Part shown: one piece after another, positions 1-9,276 of the stretch
Layout of the letters: each line of letters opens with the position of its first letter
Numbering within the stretch: position 1 is the first letter of the stretch
Assembly: GCA_021798955.1 (NCBI GenBank)
Contig: JAJZBK010000014.1
Location: forward strand, 1-64,000
From: Actinomycetes bacterium
GTDB lineage: Bacteria > Actinomycetota > Acidimicrobiia > Acidimicrobiales > RAAP-2
Direction: 5' to 3'
DNA length: 64,000 bases
The notes under the pieces: model-generated
Database searches by the model: none
What the model was told of the DNA's origin: nothing
What the model saw: the letters and a program-made list of their open reading frames with translations, nothing else
Position numbers and translations under genes: made by a program

Positions 1-117
1 GCGGGTCAGGCGGGTCAGGCGGGTCAGGCGGGTCAGGCGGGTCAGGCGGGTCAGGCGGGTCAGGCGGGTCAGGCGGGTCAGGCGGGTCAGGCGGGTCAGG
101 CGGGTCAGGCGGGTCAG
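1..117. repeat. 9-bp tandem repeat, 13 copies, cut by window edge
   Basis: Thirteen perfect head-to-tail copies of gcgggtcag run from the first base to 117 and may continue to the left of the window. The unit is a multiple of three and each copy contains tca, which is a TGA stop on the minus strand. The stop codon of the dioxygenase gene (114-116) is the tca of the last copy. Confidence 0.97.
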
Positions 118-896
118 GCGGGCAGCACGTAGCTCGTCATCGACAGGCCGCCGTACGCGTAGCCGTCGACGAGGACCTCGGGCGCGGTGCCGTCTTCGGC
201 AGCCAGCGCGGCCAGGTAGAGGAGAGGCACGAAGTGGTCGGGCGTGGGCGCGGCCAGCGGGAAGTCCGGGTGCTCGCGCAGTCGGAGGACGTCACCGGGC
301 TGGTCGACCACGGTGGCCCGGGCAGCCTCGTCGAAGCGCCGTGCCCAGTCCGTACCCCCTTCGGGTGCCGACCAGTCGAGGCGGCGCAGGTTGTGGACCA
401 CGTTGCCGCTGGCCAGCACCAGCACGCCACGATCCCGCAGCGGTGCCAGGCGGCGGGCGAGCACCAGATGGTGCTCGAGGGGCTCGAGGGCGTTGATCGA
501 GAGCTGGACCACCGGTACGTCCGCGTCCGGCAGCACGTGGGCCAGCACCGACCACGTGCCATGGTCGAGACCCCAACTGTCCTCGTCGAGCCCGACCCAG
601 GTGGGCTTGGCCGCCTCGACCACCTCGGCTGCCACCTCGGGTGAACCGGGCGCCGGGTACTCGACGGCAAAGAGCTCGTCGGGGAAGCCGAAGAAGTCGT
701 GGATGGTACGGGGACGCGCCATGGCGGTGACCATGGTGGCGTTCGTGTACCAGTGGGCCGAGACGGCGAGGACGGCCCGTACCTCGGGAAGATCGGCTCC
801 GAAGGATCGCCACGCCTCGGTGTAGCGGTTGTGCTCGAGCGTGTTCATCGGGCTCCCGTGCCCGAGGAACACGGCGGGGAGGCGGGGCGTGCTCAC
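114..896 (-). CDS. LigB-family extradiol dioxygenase (DODA/YgiD type)
   Basis: 260 aa. Class III extradiol ring-cleavage dioxygenase family, which opens catechol-type rings with a mononuclear metal; the YgiD branch acts on DOPA in vitro. Visible signatures are FLGHGSPMN near the N-terminus, SAHWYT, the LDHGTWS segment and [10 protein letters not shown], giving the expected His ligands. Length matches the family (about 260 aa). I chose the GTG at 894-896 because a TAGGGT box lies 7 nt upstream with no Shine-Dalgarno; an upstream in-frame start would add about 23 low-complexity residues. The physiological substrate is unknown and no aromatic-degradation genes are adjacent. The gene ends inside the 9-bp repeat. 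Confidence 0.88.
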   Translation of the reverse strand: MSTPRLPAVFLGHGSPMNTLEHNRYTEAWRSFGADLPEVRAVLAVSAHWYTNATMVTAMARPRTIHDFFGFPDELFAVEYPAPGSPEVAAEVVEAAKPTWVGLDEDSWGLDHGTWSVLAHVLPDADVPVVQLSINALEPLEHHLVLARRLAPLRDRGVLVLASGNVVHNLRRLDWSAPEGGTDWARRFDEAARATVVDQPGDVLRLREHPDFPLAAPTPDHFVPLLYLAALAAEDGTAPEVLVDGYAYGGLSMTSYVLPA

Positions 897-903
897 CTGT
901 CCG

Positions 904-909
904 ACCCTA
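904..909 (-). promoter_or_regulatory. -10 box of leaderless promoter
   Basis: TAGGGT on the minus strand, 7 nt from the GTG start of the LigB-family gene. It fits the TANNNT leaderless pattern seen throughout the window. Confidence 0.55.
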
Positions 910-1344
910 CCGGGACGAACCGCAGGCCTCGGCCTTGCCCGGCCTTGCCCGGCCGTGCTCGACACGGTACGAACGAGGCCCCGTCGGCTCCATCGGAGCG
1001 GAGCACGTCGATCGAGTCGTGGACGCCGGCGGAACGCACGGAGGGCGAAGCTCCATGGGTGGTGACACAGCGGTTGCGGGGAGAACCCGGCCCCACGGCG
1101 ATGTCATTTGGAGCAGCACGTCCCCTGGAGCAGCGCCGACAGGGTCGGACATCGGTCTGGCCGCACCGGGACCGTCGCCGTCGCCGTCGCCGTCACTGCG
1201 ATCGCGCTGCGCTTTGCCGGTGTCCTGCTCGGCGCGTTCACCATCGGACCGTTCCTCGTCCAACCAGCCGTGCACATGGACTGGTCTGCGCCCGCGTCGC
1301 GCTGACGTGGTGAGGGATGGCGTGGCCGGCGGCTCATCCTCTGC
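910..1344. other. intergenic stretch, no gene seen
   Basis: About 435 bp between the start of the LigB-family gene and the end of the MerB-like gene. It holds two tandem copies of ggccttgccc (931-950) and a short run of gtcgcc units near 1170-1195. A 65-codon plus-strand frame near 1108-1305 has one hydrophobic stretch but starts at TTG with no ribosome site or TANNNT box, so I do not call it. Confidence 0.6.
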
Positions 1345-2031
1345 TCAGCCCGGCTGGCCGAAGACGAGCCGGTTGGTGCTCGTTCCGAGGGCCACGCCGT
1401 CGGCGAGTGACAGCACGGTGAGCTCGGGCGGCGTCCCACCCCCGGGCTCCGCCGCGCTCGACCGCCACGCCTGGGCCGCGTCGGGGTCGGCGAAGAAGTG
1501 GATGTAGCGGCAGAACCCGGCAACCACGTCGCCGTCAAACGGGGCCGGATGGACGAGGAAGGACAGCACCGCGTCCCCGGGCATCGCCGCGGTCACCCCT
1601 GACACCGGGTCGACCTCAACCACGACCTCCTCGCCGGTCGTCGGACAGCGCGAACGGGCAACGGCTGCCCGGCCCACCAGCCCAGGGAGGAAGAGCGTGT
1701 CCCAGGCACACCAGGTGGCGAGCGTCGCGTCCCCGAAGCAGAGCACGTGCCTGCCCTCGGCCCGCTGGAGCCCGAGGAAGGCCACGATCGCGCCGTTCGA
1801 CACGGTGGCAGTGGGCAGGGTGGCAAGCACCGGCGTGACCGTCTCAACCAGCTCCCCGAGCTGCTCCGCCACCGCTGCCGCAGTGGCAGGGCGTCCCTCG
1901 ACAAGTAGCCGGTAAACGGCGAGCCCGACACGACGCTGATCGCCGTCGAGCGACGGCAGGGCAGCAGCCACCTCGACCGCCAACGCGTCGAGACGTGGCC
2001 CCAGTGCTCCTGACGGCCCCGATGTCCTCAA
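1345..2031 (-). CDS. MerB-like organomercurial (alkylmercury) lyase
   Basis: 228 aa. MerB cleaves the carbon-mercury bond of organomercurials, releasing Hg(II) for MerA. The catalytic set is present: Cys108 and Asp111 in WCAWDTLFLP, and Cys174 in FCRYIHFF, corresponding to Cys96, Asp99 and Cys159 of the classical enzyme. An N-terminal winged-helix-like segment (residues 30-80) also matches the family. No merA, merR or mercury transporter lies nearby, so it is an orphan; some MerB-like proteins may serve other roles. The start is a TTG at 2029-2031 behind GAAGGTG; a perfect 8+8 bp inverted repeat straddles it. Confidence 0.85.
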   Translation of the reverse strand: MRTSGPSGALGPRLDALAVEVAAALPSLDGDQRRVGLAVYRLLVEGRPATAAAVAEQLGELVETVTPVLATLPTATVSNGAIVAFLGLQRAEGRHVLCFGDATLATWCAWDTLFLPGLVGRAAVARSRCPTTGEEVVVEVDPVSGVTAAMPGDAVLSFLVHPAPFDGDVVAGFCRYIHFFADPDAAQAWRSSAAEPGGGTPPELTVLSLADGVALGTSTNRLVFGQPG

Positions 2032-2041
2032 GGTGAGGACA
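2023..2041. promoter_or_regulatory. inverted repeat over merB-like start, possible operator
   Basis: TGTCCTCA-agg-TGAGGACA is a perfect 8-bp inverted repeat with a 3-nt spacer covering the start codon of the MerB-like gene. It could be a repressor site or an RNA hairpin masking the start. It does not resemble the MerR operator as I remember it. Confidence 0.4.
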
Positions 2042-2459
2042 CCTTCAGAGCTGGCGGTCGACGAGCGGGACGGGATGCCACGCCTTTAGAATACCGTCCG
2101 GAGGCTTCTGCGCCGCCGGATGCCGAGGGCCAGGACCGCCCTGTCGGAGGACCGGCCAGGCCCGCCCTGTCGGAGGACCGGCCAGGGCCGCCCTGTCGGA
2201 GGACCGGCCAGGCCCGCCCTGTCGGAGACCATTCCGGGGCGACAGGAGCTGGGGCCGGGCTCCGCCCACTGGGCCGATCGGCGCCCTCCCCAAGGGCCAA
2301 CCTGCCAGACTCGGTCCTGGCGAATCCGCGCGGGTTGTCAGCAAGCGCTAGCGTCGACGCGCGGCGGCGGCAGCCCAACGCTTGGCTCGGGCCTCCCTCC
2401 CGACGACAGTCACGCACCTGGAACTCAACATGGCGGGACGATTGGCCGATAGAGGGAAC
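2042..2459. other. intergenic region between divergent genes
   Basis: 418 bp between the MerB-like and GGDEF genes. The clear content is the 26-bp tandem repeat at 2138-2226; the remainder (about 2227-2459) presumably carries the promoter of the GGDEF gene, but I cannot place it with confidence. Confidence 0.5.
2138..2226. repeat. 26-bp tandem repeat, 3 copies plus partial
   Basis: Units start at 2138, 2164, 2190 and 2216 and begin gccctgtcggaggaccgg; the fourth is truncated after about 11 bp. Differences between copies are single bases. It lies upstream of both divergent neighbours. Confidence 0.9.
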
Positions 2460-4067
2460 ATGGCGAGGGTCTGGAGCCGCGAGGACGTTCGACGTCTCGC
2501 TGGCGGACATCTGGTCATGATGCGTGACGGAAGCGCGGCAACCCGCTCCGTGCCGACCTGGATCGCCCAGGCCGCCCTCGGTGTCGTCGACATCGACTCG
2601 GCCGAGTCGATCGCGTCGACCTACCCCGACGACCGCCCGCTCCTCATCGACGCCTTCAGCCGCGCCCTCGAGGAACCCGGCGTGCTCCAGACCGTCCACC
2701 TGCGGATGTTGACCGACCACCAGTGGAGCCACGTGGAGCTCACCTGGCTCAACCTCCTCGGCAGCGACGACGTCGCGGGCGTGCTCTGCTTCGTCCGACG
2801 GGTGGCCGGCCCGCCCGTCACCCCGCCAGAAGAGGGCGAGTCCGGCGACCACAACGCCACCCACTGGATGGTGATGACCCTCGACCCCAGTGGTGTCATC
2901 GTGTCGGTCGACGGTCGGCTCCACGACATGCTCGGCTACGAGCCCGCCGAGGTGATCGGTCATCGACCCACCGAGTTCCTCCCCGTCGAGAGTGCGAGCG
3001 ACTCCGTCCGCCTCTGGCTCGAGCTGCGCGAACGCCCCGGCAACGTCAGCACTAGCCGGCGGCCGTGGCTGCGCAAGGACGGCCGGTCGATCTGGCTCGA
3101 GGCCTCCTACCTCAACCGCGAACAGGACGGTCACGCACCGGTCACAGCAGTTGTGTGGGACATCACCGAGCGCATGGCCCAGGAGCAGGCCCTGCGACAC
3201 CGCGAAGCAGAAGTACGTGCCTTGGCCGAGGACTTCCGCCTGCTCGCCGACGAGGTGCCTGCCGCGGTGTTCCGGTGCCGAGCCGATGGCACCGTCGAGT
3301 TCCACAACGCCCGCTGGGCCGAGTTGCTCCAAGAACGCACCGGTGTCTCCCGCCTCCACGACCTCGTGGCGCCGCGCGACTGGCCCATCTTGAACGCCAC
3401 CCTGTGGCGGCTCGCCACGGAGCCGCGTTCCGAACAGCGCACCGTTGAACTGCAGGGCAACGACGGCACCTCCGTATGGCGCCTCACCCTTCGTTCCATG
3501 GGCGACGTGCAGGCCGGGCCCCGCAGCTTCGTCGGATCGGTCTCCGAGGTCTCCGCGGCGCTCCAGCTCCGGCGCGAAGCCCGCCACGACCCGCTCACCG
3601 GTCTGCTCAACCGCCACGGCCTCACCGAAGAGATCGAGGCCTCACTCGCCGCCGACCCGACAACTCTCGTCGTCCTCTTCCTCGACCTGGACGGCTTCAA
3701 GGCGGTCAACGACACCTACGGGCACGACATGGGCGACACGGTGCTCCGCGAAGTGGCCCGTCGCCTTACCACCGGGCTCCGCCCCGACGACGTCCTCGCC
3801 CGGTATGGCGGTGACGAGTTCGTGGCGGTGTGCCACGTCTCCGACAGCGCCAACGTCGACGCCATCCGCGAACGGCTCATCCTCTCCCTCGGCGGGCCTA
3901 TCGCCTTCGAGGGCGGCACCTGGCCACCGCGTGCCAGCATCGGCGCCGCTCGACCGGAGCCCGGCGACACACCGGCGACGCTGCTCCGCCGGGCAGACCA
4001 CGCCATGTTCGAGGTGAAACGGGCCCGCACGTCGTCACGCACGTACAACACCGAGCGTCACGGCTAG
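2460..4067 (+). CDS. PAS-PAS-GGDEF diguanylate cyclase
   Basis: 535 aa, predicted soluble. Makes cyclic di-GMP from two GTP. Two PAS-like sensor segments precede the catalytic domain: a clear one (about residues 135-240, ending DITERM) and a weaker one (about 255-365). The GGDEF domain begins at DPLTGLLNR; the active-site GGDEF is intact at 450-454. An RPDD motif at 441-444, five residues upstream, matches the inhibitory I-site. There is no EAL domain. The ATG at 2460 is preferred because agaggga lies just upstream; an ATG at 2430 is possible. It converges with the giant surface-protein gene, which could be a c-di-GMP-controlled product, but that link is only inference. Confidence 0.92.
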   Translation: MARVWSREDVRRLAGGHLVMMRDGSAATRSVPTWIAQAALGVVDIDSAESIASTYPDDRPLLIDAFSRALEEPGVLQTVHLRMLTDHQWSHVELTWLNLLGSDDVAGVLCFVRRVAGPPVTPPEEGESGDHNATHWMVMTLDPSGVIVSVDGRLHDMLGYEPAEVIGHRPTEFLPVESASDSVRLWLELRERPGNVSTSRRPWLRKDGRSIWLEASYLNREQDGHAPVTAVVWDITERMAQEQALRHREAEVRALAEDFRLLADEVPAAVFRCRADGTVEFHNARWAELLQERTGVSRLHDLVAPRDWPILNATLWRLATEPRSEQRTVELQGNDGTSVWRLTLRSMGDVQAGPRSFVGSVSEVSAALQLRREARHDPLTGLLNRHGLTEEIEASLAADPTTLVVLFLDLDGFKAVNDTYGHDMGDTVLREVARRLTTGLRPDDVLARYGGDEFVAVCHVSDSANVDAIRERLILSLGGPIAFEGGTWPPRASIGAARPEPGDTPATLLRRADHAMFEVKRARTSSRTYNTERHG

Positions 4068-4284
4068 CTGGTCACGGCGAGCTGTCTGCTGCTCCCACCC
4101 GTGGGTACCCGCCCGCCGAAAGCATCGCCGCCTGTCACCACCGCGTTCCGCTCCACCTCACGGTGCGGTCGACCCAGAGCGCGAACCCGGGCGACAGCAC
4201 GCCGCTGCCGCCCGGGATGCACACCCGCCACTCCCTGCCGTGGTGCTCGCGTCTCGTCGAGCACCACCGTTCGGCGACGGCTCG

Positions 4285-7200
4285 TCAGCCCATGCCCACG
4301 ATGGGCGCATTCAGCGGCTTGCCGCCCATCGAGCCGTAGAACTGGGTATCGCCGAAGGAGAAGATGCCCCCGTCTGCGGCCACCTCCCAGTAGCCACCGC
4401 CGTCCGGGGTGGCCACCAGGCCGACGATGGGCGCATTGAGCGGCTTGCCGCCCATCGAGCCGTAGAACTGGGCATCGCCGAAGGAGAAGATCCCCCCGTC
4501 AGACGCCACCTCCCAGTAGCCGCCCCCACCGGGGACGGCCACCATGCCGACGACCGGTTTGTTGAGCGGCTTGCCACCCATCGAGCCGTAGAACTGGGCG
4601 TTGCCGAAGGAGAAGATGCCCCCGTCGGAAGCCACCTCCCAGTAGCCGCCGCCGTTCGGGGTGGCCACCATGCCCACGACCGGTTTGTTGAGCGGCTTGC
4701 CGCCCATCGAGCCGTAGAACTGGGCGTTGCCGAAGGAGAAGATCCCCCCGTCAGACGCCACCTCCCAGTAGCCGCCGCCGTTCGGGGTGGCCACCATGCC
4801 CACGACCGGTTTGTTGAGCGGCTTGCCGCCCATCGAGCCGTAGAACTGGGCATCGCCGAAGGAGAAGATCCCCCCGTCAGACGCCACCTCCCAGTAGCCG
4901 CCGCCGTTCGGGGTGGCCGCCATGCCGACGATGGGCGCATTCAGTGGCTTGCCGCCCATCGAGCCGTAGAACGGTGCGCTGCCGAAGGAGAAGACGCCGC
5001 CGTCGGAGCCGATCTCCCAGTACCCGGTGCCGCTGTTGCAGGAAGTGGCACCCGAGCTTCCACAGCCACGCGTCGGCGGCGAGGTGACCTGGCTAACCGT
5101 CAGGGTGGCCGTGGCTGACGAGGTGGCATACGTGGCATCGCCGCTGTAGGTGCCCTTCACCGTGTCGGTGCCGACCGGGGCGTTCGACGCCGTGCACGAA
5201 CCGGTGCCCGAGGTGAGCGTGGCCGTGCACAGGGTGGTCCCACCGGTGGTGAAGGTCACCGTGCCCGTCGGGGTCCCCCCTCCCGAGCCCATCACCGTGG
5301 CCGAGTACGTCACCGACGTGCCGACGGTAGTGGAGGTGGGCGAGACCGACACCGTGGTGGTGGTGGCCAGCCCGGCAACCGTCACGGTGGCCGTGCCCGA
5401 CGAGGTGGCATACGTGGTGTCACCGCTGTAGGTGCCAGTCACCGTGTCGGTGCCGACCGGGGCGTTCGACGCCGTGCAGGAGCCGGCGCCCGAGGCGAGC
5501 GGCGCCATGCACAGAGTGGTGCTGCCGGTCGTGAAGGTCACCGTGCCCGTCGGGGTCCCCCCCGAGCCGCTGACGGCGGCCTTGTAGGTCACCGTCGTGC
5601 CAAGGGTGACGGCCGAAGGATTGGTCGACACCGTGGTGGTGGTCGACGCCTGAGAAACAGCCAACGACGCCGTTCCCGACGAGCCGGCGAAGTTGGTGTC
5701 ACCGCCGTAGGAACCGGTCACCGTGTCGGTGCCGACCGGGGCGTTCGACGCCGTGCAGGAGGCGGTTCCCGAGGAGAGCGTGGCCGTGCACAGGGTGGTG
5801 CTGCCGGTGGTGAAGGTCACCGAGCCACCCGTCGGCGTCCCCCCCGAGCTCGTGACGGCGGCCTTGTAGGTCACCGACGTGCCGAAGGAGGCCGAGGTGG
5901 GCGAGACCGACACCGTGGTGGTGGTCGACGCCTGAGAAACGGTCAGGGTGGCCGTGCCCGACGAGCCGGCGAAGTTGGTGTCACCGCTGTAGGAACCGGT
6001 CACCGTGTCGGTGCCGACCGGGGCGTTCGACGCCGTGCAGGAGTACGTGCCCGACGACGAGTAGTTGGCCGTGCACAGGGTGGTCCCACCGGTGGTGAAG
6101 GTCACCGTGCCGGTCGGGGTCCCCCCGGAGCCGCTGACGGTGGCCTTGTAGGTCACCGACGAGCCGAACGTGACAGAGGTGGGCGAGACCGACACCGTGG
6201 TGGTGGTCGACGCCTGGGAAACGGTCAAGGTGGCCGTTCCCGACGAGCTGCCGAAGTCGGCGTCACCGCTGTAGGAACCGGTCACCGTGTCGGTGCCGAC
6301 CGGGGCGTTCGACGCCGTGCACGAACCGGTGCCCGAGGTGAGCGTGGCCGTGCACAGGGTGGTGCTGCCGGTGGTGAAGGTCACCGTGCCCGTCGGGGTC
6401 CCCCCCGAGCCTTTCACCGTGGCCGAGTAGGTCACCAACGAGCCGTAGGTGGGAGAGGTGGGCGAGACCGACACGGTGGTCGTCGATGGGGCACCGACCG
6501 CCAGCGTGACTGTGCCCGACGAGCCATGGAAGTCGGCGTCGCCGCTGTAGGTGCCGGTCACCGTGTCGCTCCCGAGTGGGGCGGTCGCAGCCGTGCACGA
6601 ACCGGAGCCCGAGGCGAGCGTCGCCGTGCACAGGGTGGTCCCACCGGTGGTGAAGGTCACCGTGCCCGTTGGAGCAGCGCCCGATCCGATCACCGTGGCC
6701 TTGTAGGTCACCGACGAGCCGTAGCTGGCAGAGGTGGGCGTGGTCGACACCGTGGTGGTGGTCGACCCCTTGGCCACGGTCAACGTGGCCGTCCCCGACG
6801 ACGTGCCCAAGGTGGCGTCACCGCTGTAGGTGCCCTTCACCGTGTCGGTGCCGACCGGAGCGTTCGACACCGTGCAGGAGCCGGTGCCCGACGAGGTAAG
6901 CGTCGCCGTGCACAGGGTGGCAGTGCCGGTAGTGAAGGTCACCGTGCCCGTCGGGGTCCCCCCCGAGCCGCTGACGGTGGCCGAGTAGGTCACTGGCGAG
7001 GCGAAGGTGGTGGGGGTGGGCGAGACCGACACGGTCGTCGTCGATGCGGCGACCACCGTCACGGTGGCCGTGTCCGACGAGGTGGCATACGTGGTGTCGC
7101 CGCTGTAGGTGCCGGTCACCGTGTCGGTGCCGACCGGGGCGTTCGACGCCGTGCAGGAGCCGGCGCCCGAGGCGAGCGTCGCCGTGCACAGGGTGGTCCC

Positions 7201-9276
7201 ACCGGTGGTGAAGGTCACCGTGCCCGTCGGGGTCCCCCCTCCCGAGCCCATCACCGTGGCCGAGTACGTCACCGACGTGCCGACGGTGGCCGAGGTGGGC
7301 GTGGTCGACACCGTGGTGGTGGTCGCCAGCCCGGCAACCGTCACGGTGGCCGTGCCCGACGAGGTGGCGAAGTTGGTGTCGCCGCTGTAGGTGCCCTTCA
7401 CCGTGTCGGTGCCGACCGGGGCGTTTGTCGCCGTGCACGAGGCGGTGCCTGATGCGAGCGGCGCCATGCACAGAGTGGTGCTGCCGGTCGTGAAGGTCAC
7501 CGTGCCCGTCGGGGTCCCCCCCGAGCCGCTGACGGCGGCCTTGTAGGTCACCGTCGTGCCAAGGGTGACGGCCGAAGGATTGGTCGACACCGTGGTGGTG
7601 GTCGACGCCTGAGAAACAGCCAACGACGCCGTTCCCGACGAGCCGGCGAAGTTGGTGTCACCGCTGTAGGTGCCGGTCACCCCGTCGGTGCCGACCGGAG
7701 CGGCCGTGGCCGTGCACGAGTACGTGCCCGACGACGAGTAGTTGGCCGTGCACAGGGTGGTGCTGCCGGTGGTGAAGGTCACCGAGCCACCCGTCGGCGT
7801 CCCCCCCGAGCCGGTCACCGTGGCCGAGTAGGTCACCGACGTCCCGTAGGTGGCAGAGGTCGGTGAGACCGACACCGTGGTGGTGGTCGACGCCTGGGAA
7901 ACGGCCAAGGTGGCCGTGCCCGACGAGCCGGCGAAGTCGGTGTCACCGCTGTAGGTGCCAGTCACCGTGTCGCTCCCGACCGGGGCGTTCGACGCCGTGC
8001 AGGAGGCGGTTCCCGAGGAGAGCGTGGCCGTGCACAGGGTGGTCCCACCGGTGGTGAAGGTCACCGAGCCACCCGTCGGGGTACCCCCCGTGCTCGTGAC
8101 GGTGGCCTTGTAGGTCACCGACGAGCCGAACGTGACAGAGGTGGGCGAGACCGACACCGTGGTGGTGGTCGCCGGCAGCGGCGCCTGCAAGTCGGCGTAC
8201 GCGCCGGGCTGGAAGTCCGTCGGGACCGAGTCGAGGGTGGCACCGCTACCGGTGGTGGTCGTCGCCACCAGCGGCGTGGTGAGACCCGGGGGCAGCATGG
8301 GGCCCGGCTGGCTGTAGAGGGCCGGCCCAGGCGTCGTCGAGTTGACGTAGCCCGTCTCGATGCAGGTGTTCGCCGACGACGAACCAGCGCCGTTGCCGCC
8401 ACCACCGAAGTTCGCGCCGGGAAGGACGAAGCCGCTGGCCGTAGTCAGGTAGAAGGTCCACTTGCTCACACTGGTGAGCCCGATGCCAGCCGTGCCAGTG
8501 GTCAGCGTGGTCGGCGCCTGGGTCGTGAAGGCCGTCGCCGGCGTGGCAAAGCTCTTGTCGGTGAAGGTCAGGCCAGCAAAGGGCGCCCAGCCGACGGTCT
8601 CGCCGGTGCTGGCCGCCGTCGTCGCCTCGCTGATGGTGATGGAGTTGGAGGTCCCAGCCGCCGTGGTCACCGCGGTGAGGGGGATGCCGGGACCGTAGAC
8701 GGCAGCGTCCGCGGGGACGTGGGAGAAGTCACCGCTCAGGGTCGTCGAGCCCGAGGAGAAGGTGACGCCGGTCACCACACCACCGGGGTTCGCCTGGGCG
8801 GCAAAGCTCGGGGTGGTGTAGGTGTAGCTGCCCGTCGAGTTGGCATCCGTCGGACCGAAGGTCTCGGTGGCCGAGATGTTGAACGACGACGGAGGTGCGC
8901 CGAAGACCCCGTTGGCCAGTTGGTTGGCCCCGGCGATCACCGCGCCGGCGAGGGTCTGGCTGACCGTTCCCGCCACGCCGAAGGTCGCCCCCTGGGGCGT
9001 GACGGTCGTGGAGCCGGTCGTGGTGTCGATCACCGTCGAGGTGACGAGCGGGGCGTCCTGGGTCGCGCCGGTCGACGTCGTCCCGATGCAGTCGTTCTCG
9101 TAGGAGACGGCCGGGCTCGTCGGGTTCGGCGATGGGTTGTTGTTGACGGCACCTGCCGGTGGCGTCGGGGTGAGCGCCAGGGCGAGCACGAGCGTCCCGG
9201 CTGCGGTCAAGGCGGCCATGCCCACGGTGAGCATGGCGTGAATGCCTGACCGAATGCTTCGTGACAACGATGACAC
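4285..9276 (-). CDS. giant secreted Ig-like / GYWE-repeat surface protein
   Basis: 1663 aa. Four parts: signal peptide (about 1-40, hydrophobic run ending PPAGA); an unrecognised Ser/Thr/Gly-rich region (about 40-365); eleven Ig-like repeats of about 94 aa (365-1395), each with TTTVS, VTYxATV, GTVTFTTG and GDTVTGTYSGD-like segments and a conserved Cys pair; and six 42-aa repeats to the C-terminus, each with GYWEVASDGG, FSFG and FYGSMGGKPLN. Ig-like arrays usually form stalks of adhesins. I see no LPXTG, membrane anchor or enzyme domain. The start is the GTG at 9276: GGGAGG lies 6 nt upstream, better than the ATG six codons earlier. Function is adhesion or envelope structure by inference; the C-terminal repeats may form a propeller-like binding unit. 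Confidence 0.85.
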   Translation of the reverse strand: MSSLSRSIRSGIHAMLTVGMAALTAAGTLVLALALTPTPPAGAVNNNPSPNPTSPAVSYENDCIGTTSTGATQDAPLVTSTVIDTTTGSTTVTPQGATFGVAGTVSQTLAGAVIAGANQLANGVFGAPPSSFNISATETFGPTDANSTGSYTYTTPSFAAQANPGGVVTGVTFSSGSTTLSGDFSHVPADAAVYGPGIPLTAVTTAAGTSNSITISEATTAASTGETVGWAPFAGLTFTDKSFATPATAFTTQAPTTLTTGTAGIGLTSVSKWTFYLTTASGFVLPGANFGGGGNGAGSSSANTCIETGYVNSTTPGPALYSQPGPMLPPGLTTPLVATTTTGSGATLDSVPTDFQPGAYADLQAPLPATTTTVSVSPTSVTFGSSVTYKATVTSTGGTPTGGSVTFTTGGTTLCTATLSSGTASCTASNAPVGSDTVTGTYSGDTDFAGSSGTATLAVSQASTTTTVSVSPTSATYGTSVTYSATVTGSGGTPTGGSVTFTTGSTTLCTANYSSSGTYSCTATAAPVGTDGVTGTYSGDTNFAGSSGTASLAVSQASTTTTVSTNPSAVTLGTTVTYKAAVSGSGGTPTGTVTFTTGSTTLCMAPLASGTASCTATNAPVGTDTVKGTYSGDTNFATSSGTATVTVAGLATTTTVSTTPTSATVGTSVTYSATVMGSGGGTPTGTVTFTTGGTTLCTATLASGAGSCTASNAPVGTDTVTGTYSGDTTYATSSDTATVTVVAASTTTVSVSPTPTTFASPVTYSATVSGSGGTPTGTVTFTTGTATLCTATLTSSGTGSCTVSNAPVGTDTVKGTYSGDATLGTSSGTATLTVAKGSTTTTVSTTPTSASYGSSVTYKATVIGSGAAPTGTVTFTTGGTTLCTATLASGSGSCTAATAPLGSDTVTGTYSGDADFHGSSGTVTLAVGAPSTTTVSVSPTSPTYGSLVTYSATVKGSGGTPTGTVTFTTGSTTLCTATLTSGTGSCTASNAPVGTDTVTGSYSGDADFGSSSGTATLTVSQASTTTTVSVSPTSVTFGSSVTYKATVSGSGGTPTGTVTFTTGGTTLCTANYSSSGTYSCTASNAPVGTDTVTGSYSGDTNFAGSSGTATLTVSQASTTTTVSVSPTSASFGTSVTYKAAVTSSGGTPTGGSVTFTTGSTTLCTATLSSGTASCTASNAPVGTDTVTGSYGGDTNFAGSSGTASLAVSQASTTTTVSTNPSAVTLGTTVTYKAAVSGSGGTPTGTVTFTTGSTTLCMAPLASGAGSCTASNAPVGTDTVTGTYSGDTTYATSSGTATVTVAGLATTTTVSVSPTSTTVGTSVTYSATVMGSGGGTPTGTVTFTTGGTTLCTATLTSGTGSCTASNAPVGTDTVKGTYSGDATYATSSATATLTVSQVTSPPTRGCGSSGATSCNSGTGYWEIGSDGGVFSFGSAPFYGSMGGKPLNAPIVGMAATPNGGGYWEVASDGGIFSFGDAQFYGSMGGKPLNKPVVGMVATPNGGGYWEVASDGGIFSFGNAQFYGSMGGKPLNKPVVGMVATPNGGGYWEVASDGGIFSFGNAQFYGSMGGKPLNKPVVGMVAVPGGGGYWEVASDGGIFSFGDAQFYGSMGGKPLNAPIVGLVATPDGGGYWEVAADGGIFSFGDTQFYGSMGGKPLNAPIVGMG
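4288..5035 (-). repeat. 126-bp coding repeats, 6 copies (GYWE units)
   Basis: Six in-frame 126-bp units at the 3' end of the surface-protein gene, several nearly identical at DNA level (for example the three central copies between about 4555 and 4931). High DNA identity points to recent duplication or ongoing homogenisation. Confidence 0.9.
5085..8180 (-). repeat. Ig-like coding repeats, 11 copies of about 280 bp
   Basis: Eleven in-frame units coding Ig-like domains. Two segments, 5495-5704 and 7454-7663, read as identical over 210 bp, offset by 1959 bp, and include the odd variant LCMAPLASG in place of LCTATLASG, so they are copies of one another. Confidence 0.9.

Noticed and set aside
1108-1305. 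65-codon plus-strand frame with one hydrophobic stretch
   Set aside because: TTG start without ribosome site or -10 box; the hydrophobic run comes from a gtcgcc repeat.
6526-7452. Long plus-strand frame within the surface-protein gene
   Set aside because: Opposite strand of the Ig repeats; composition reflects the repeat DNA only.
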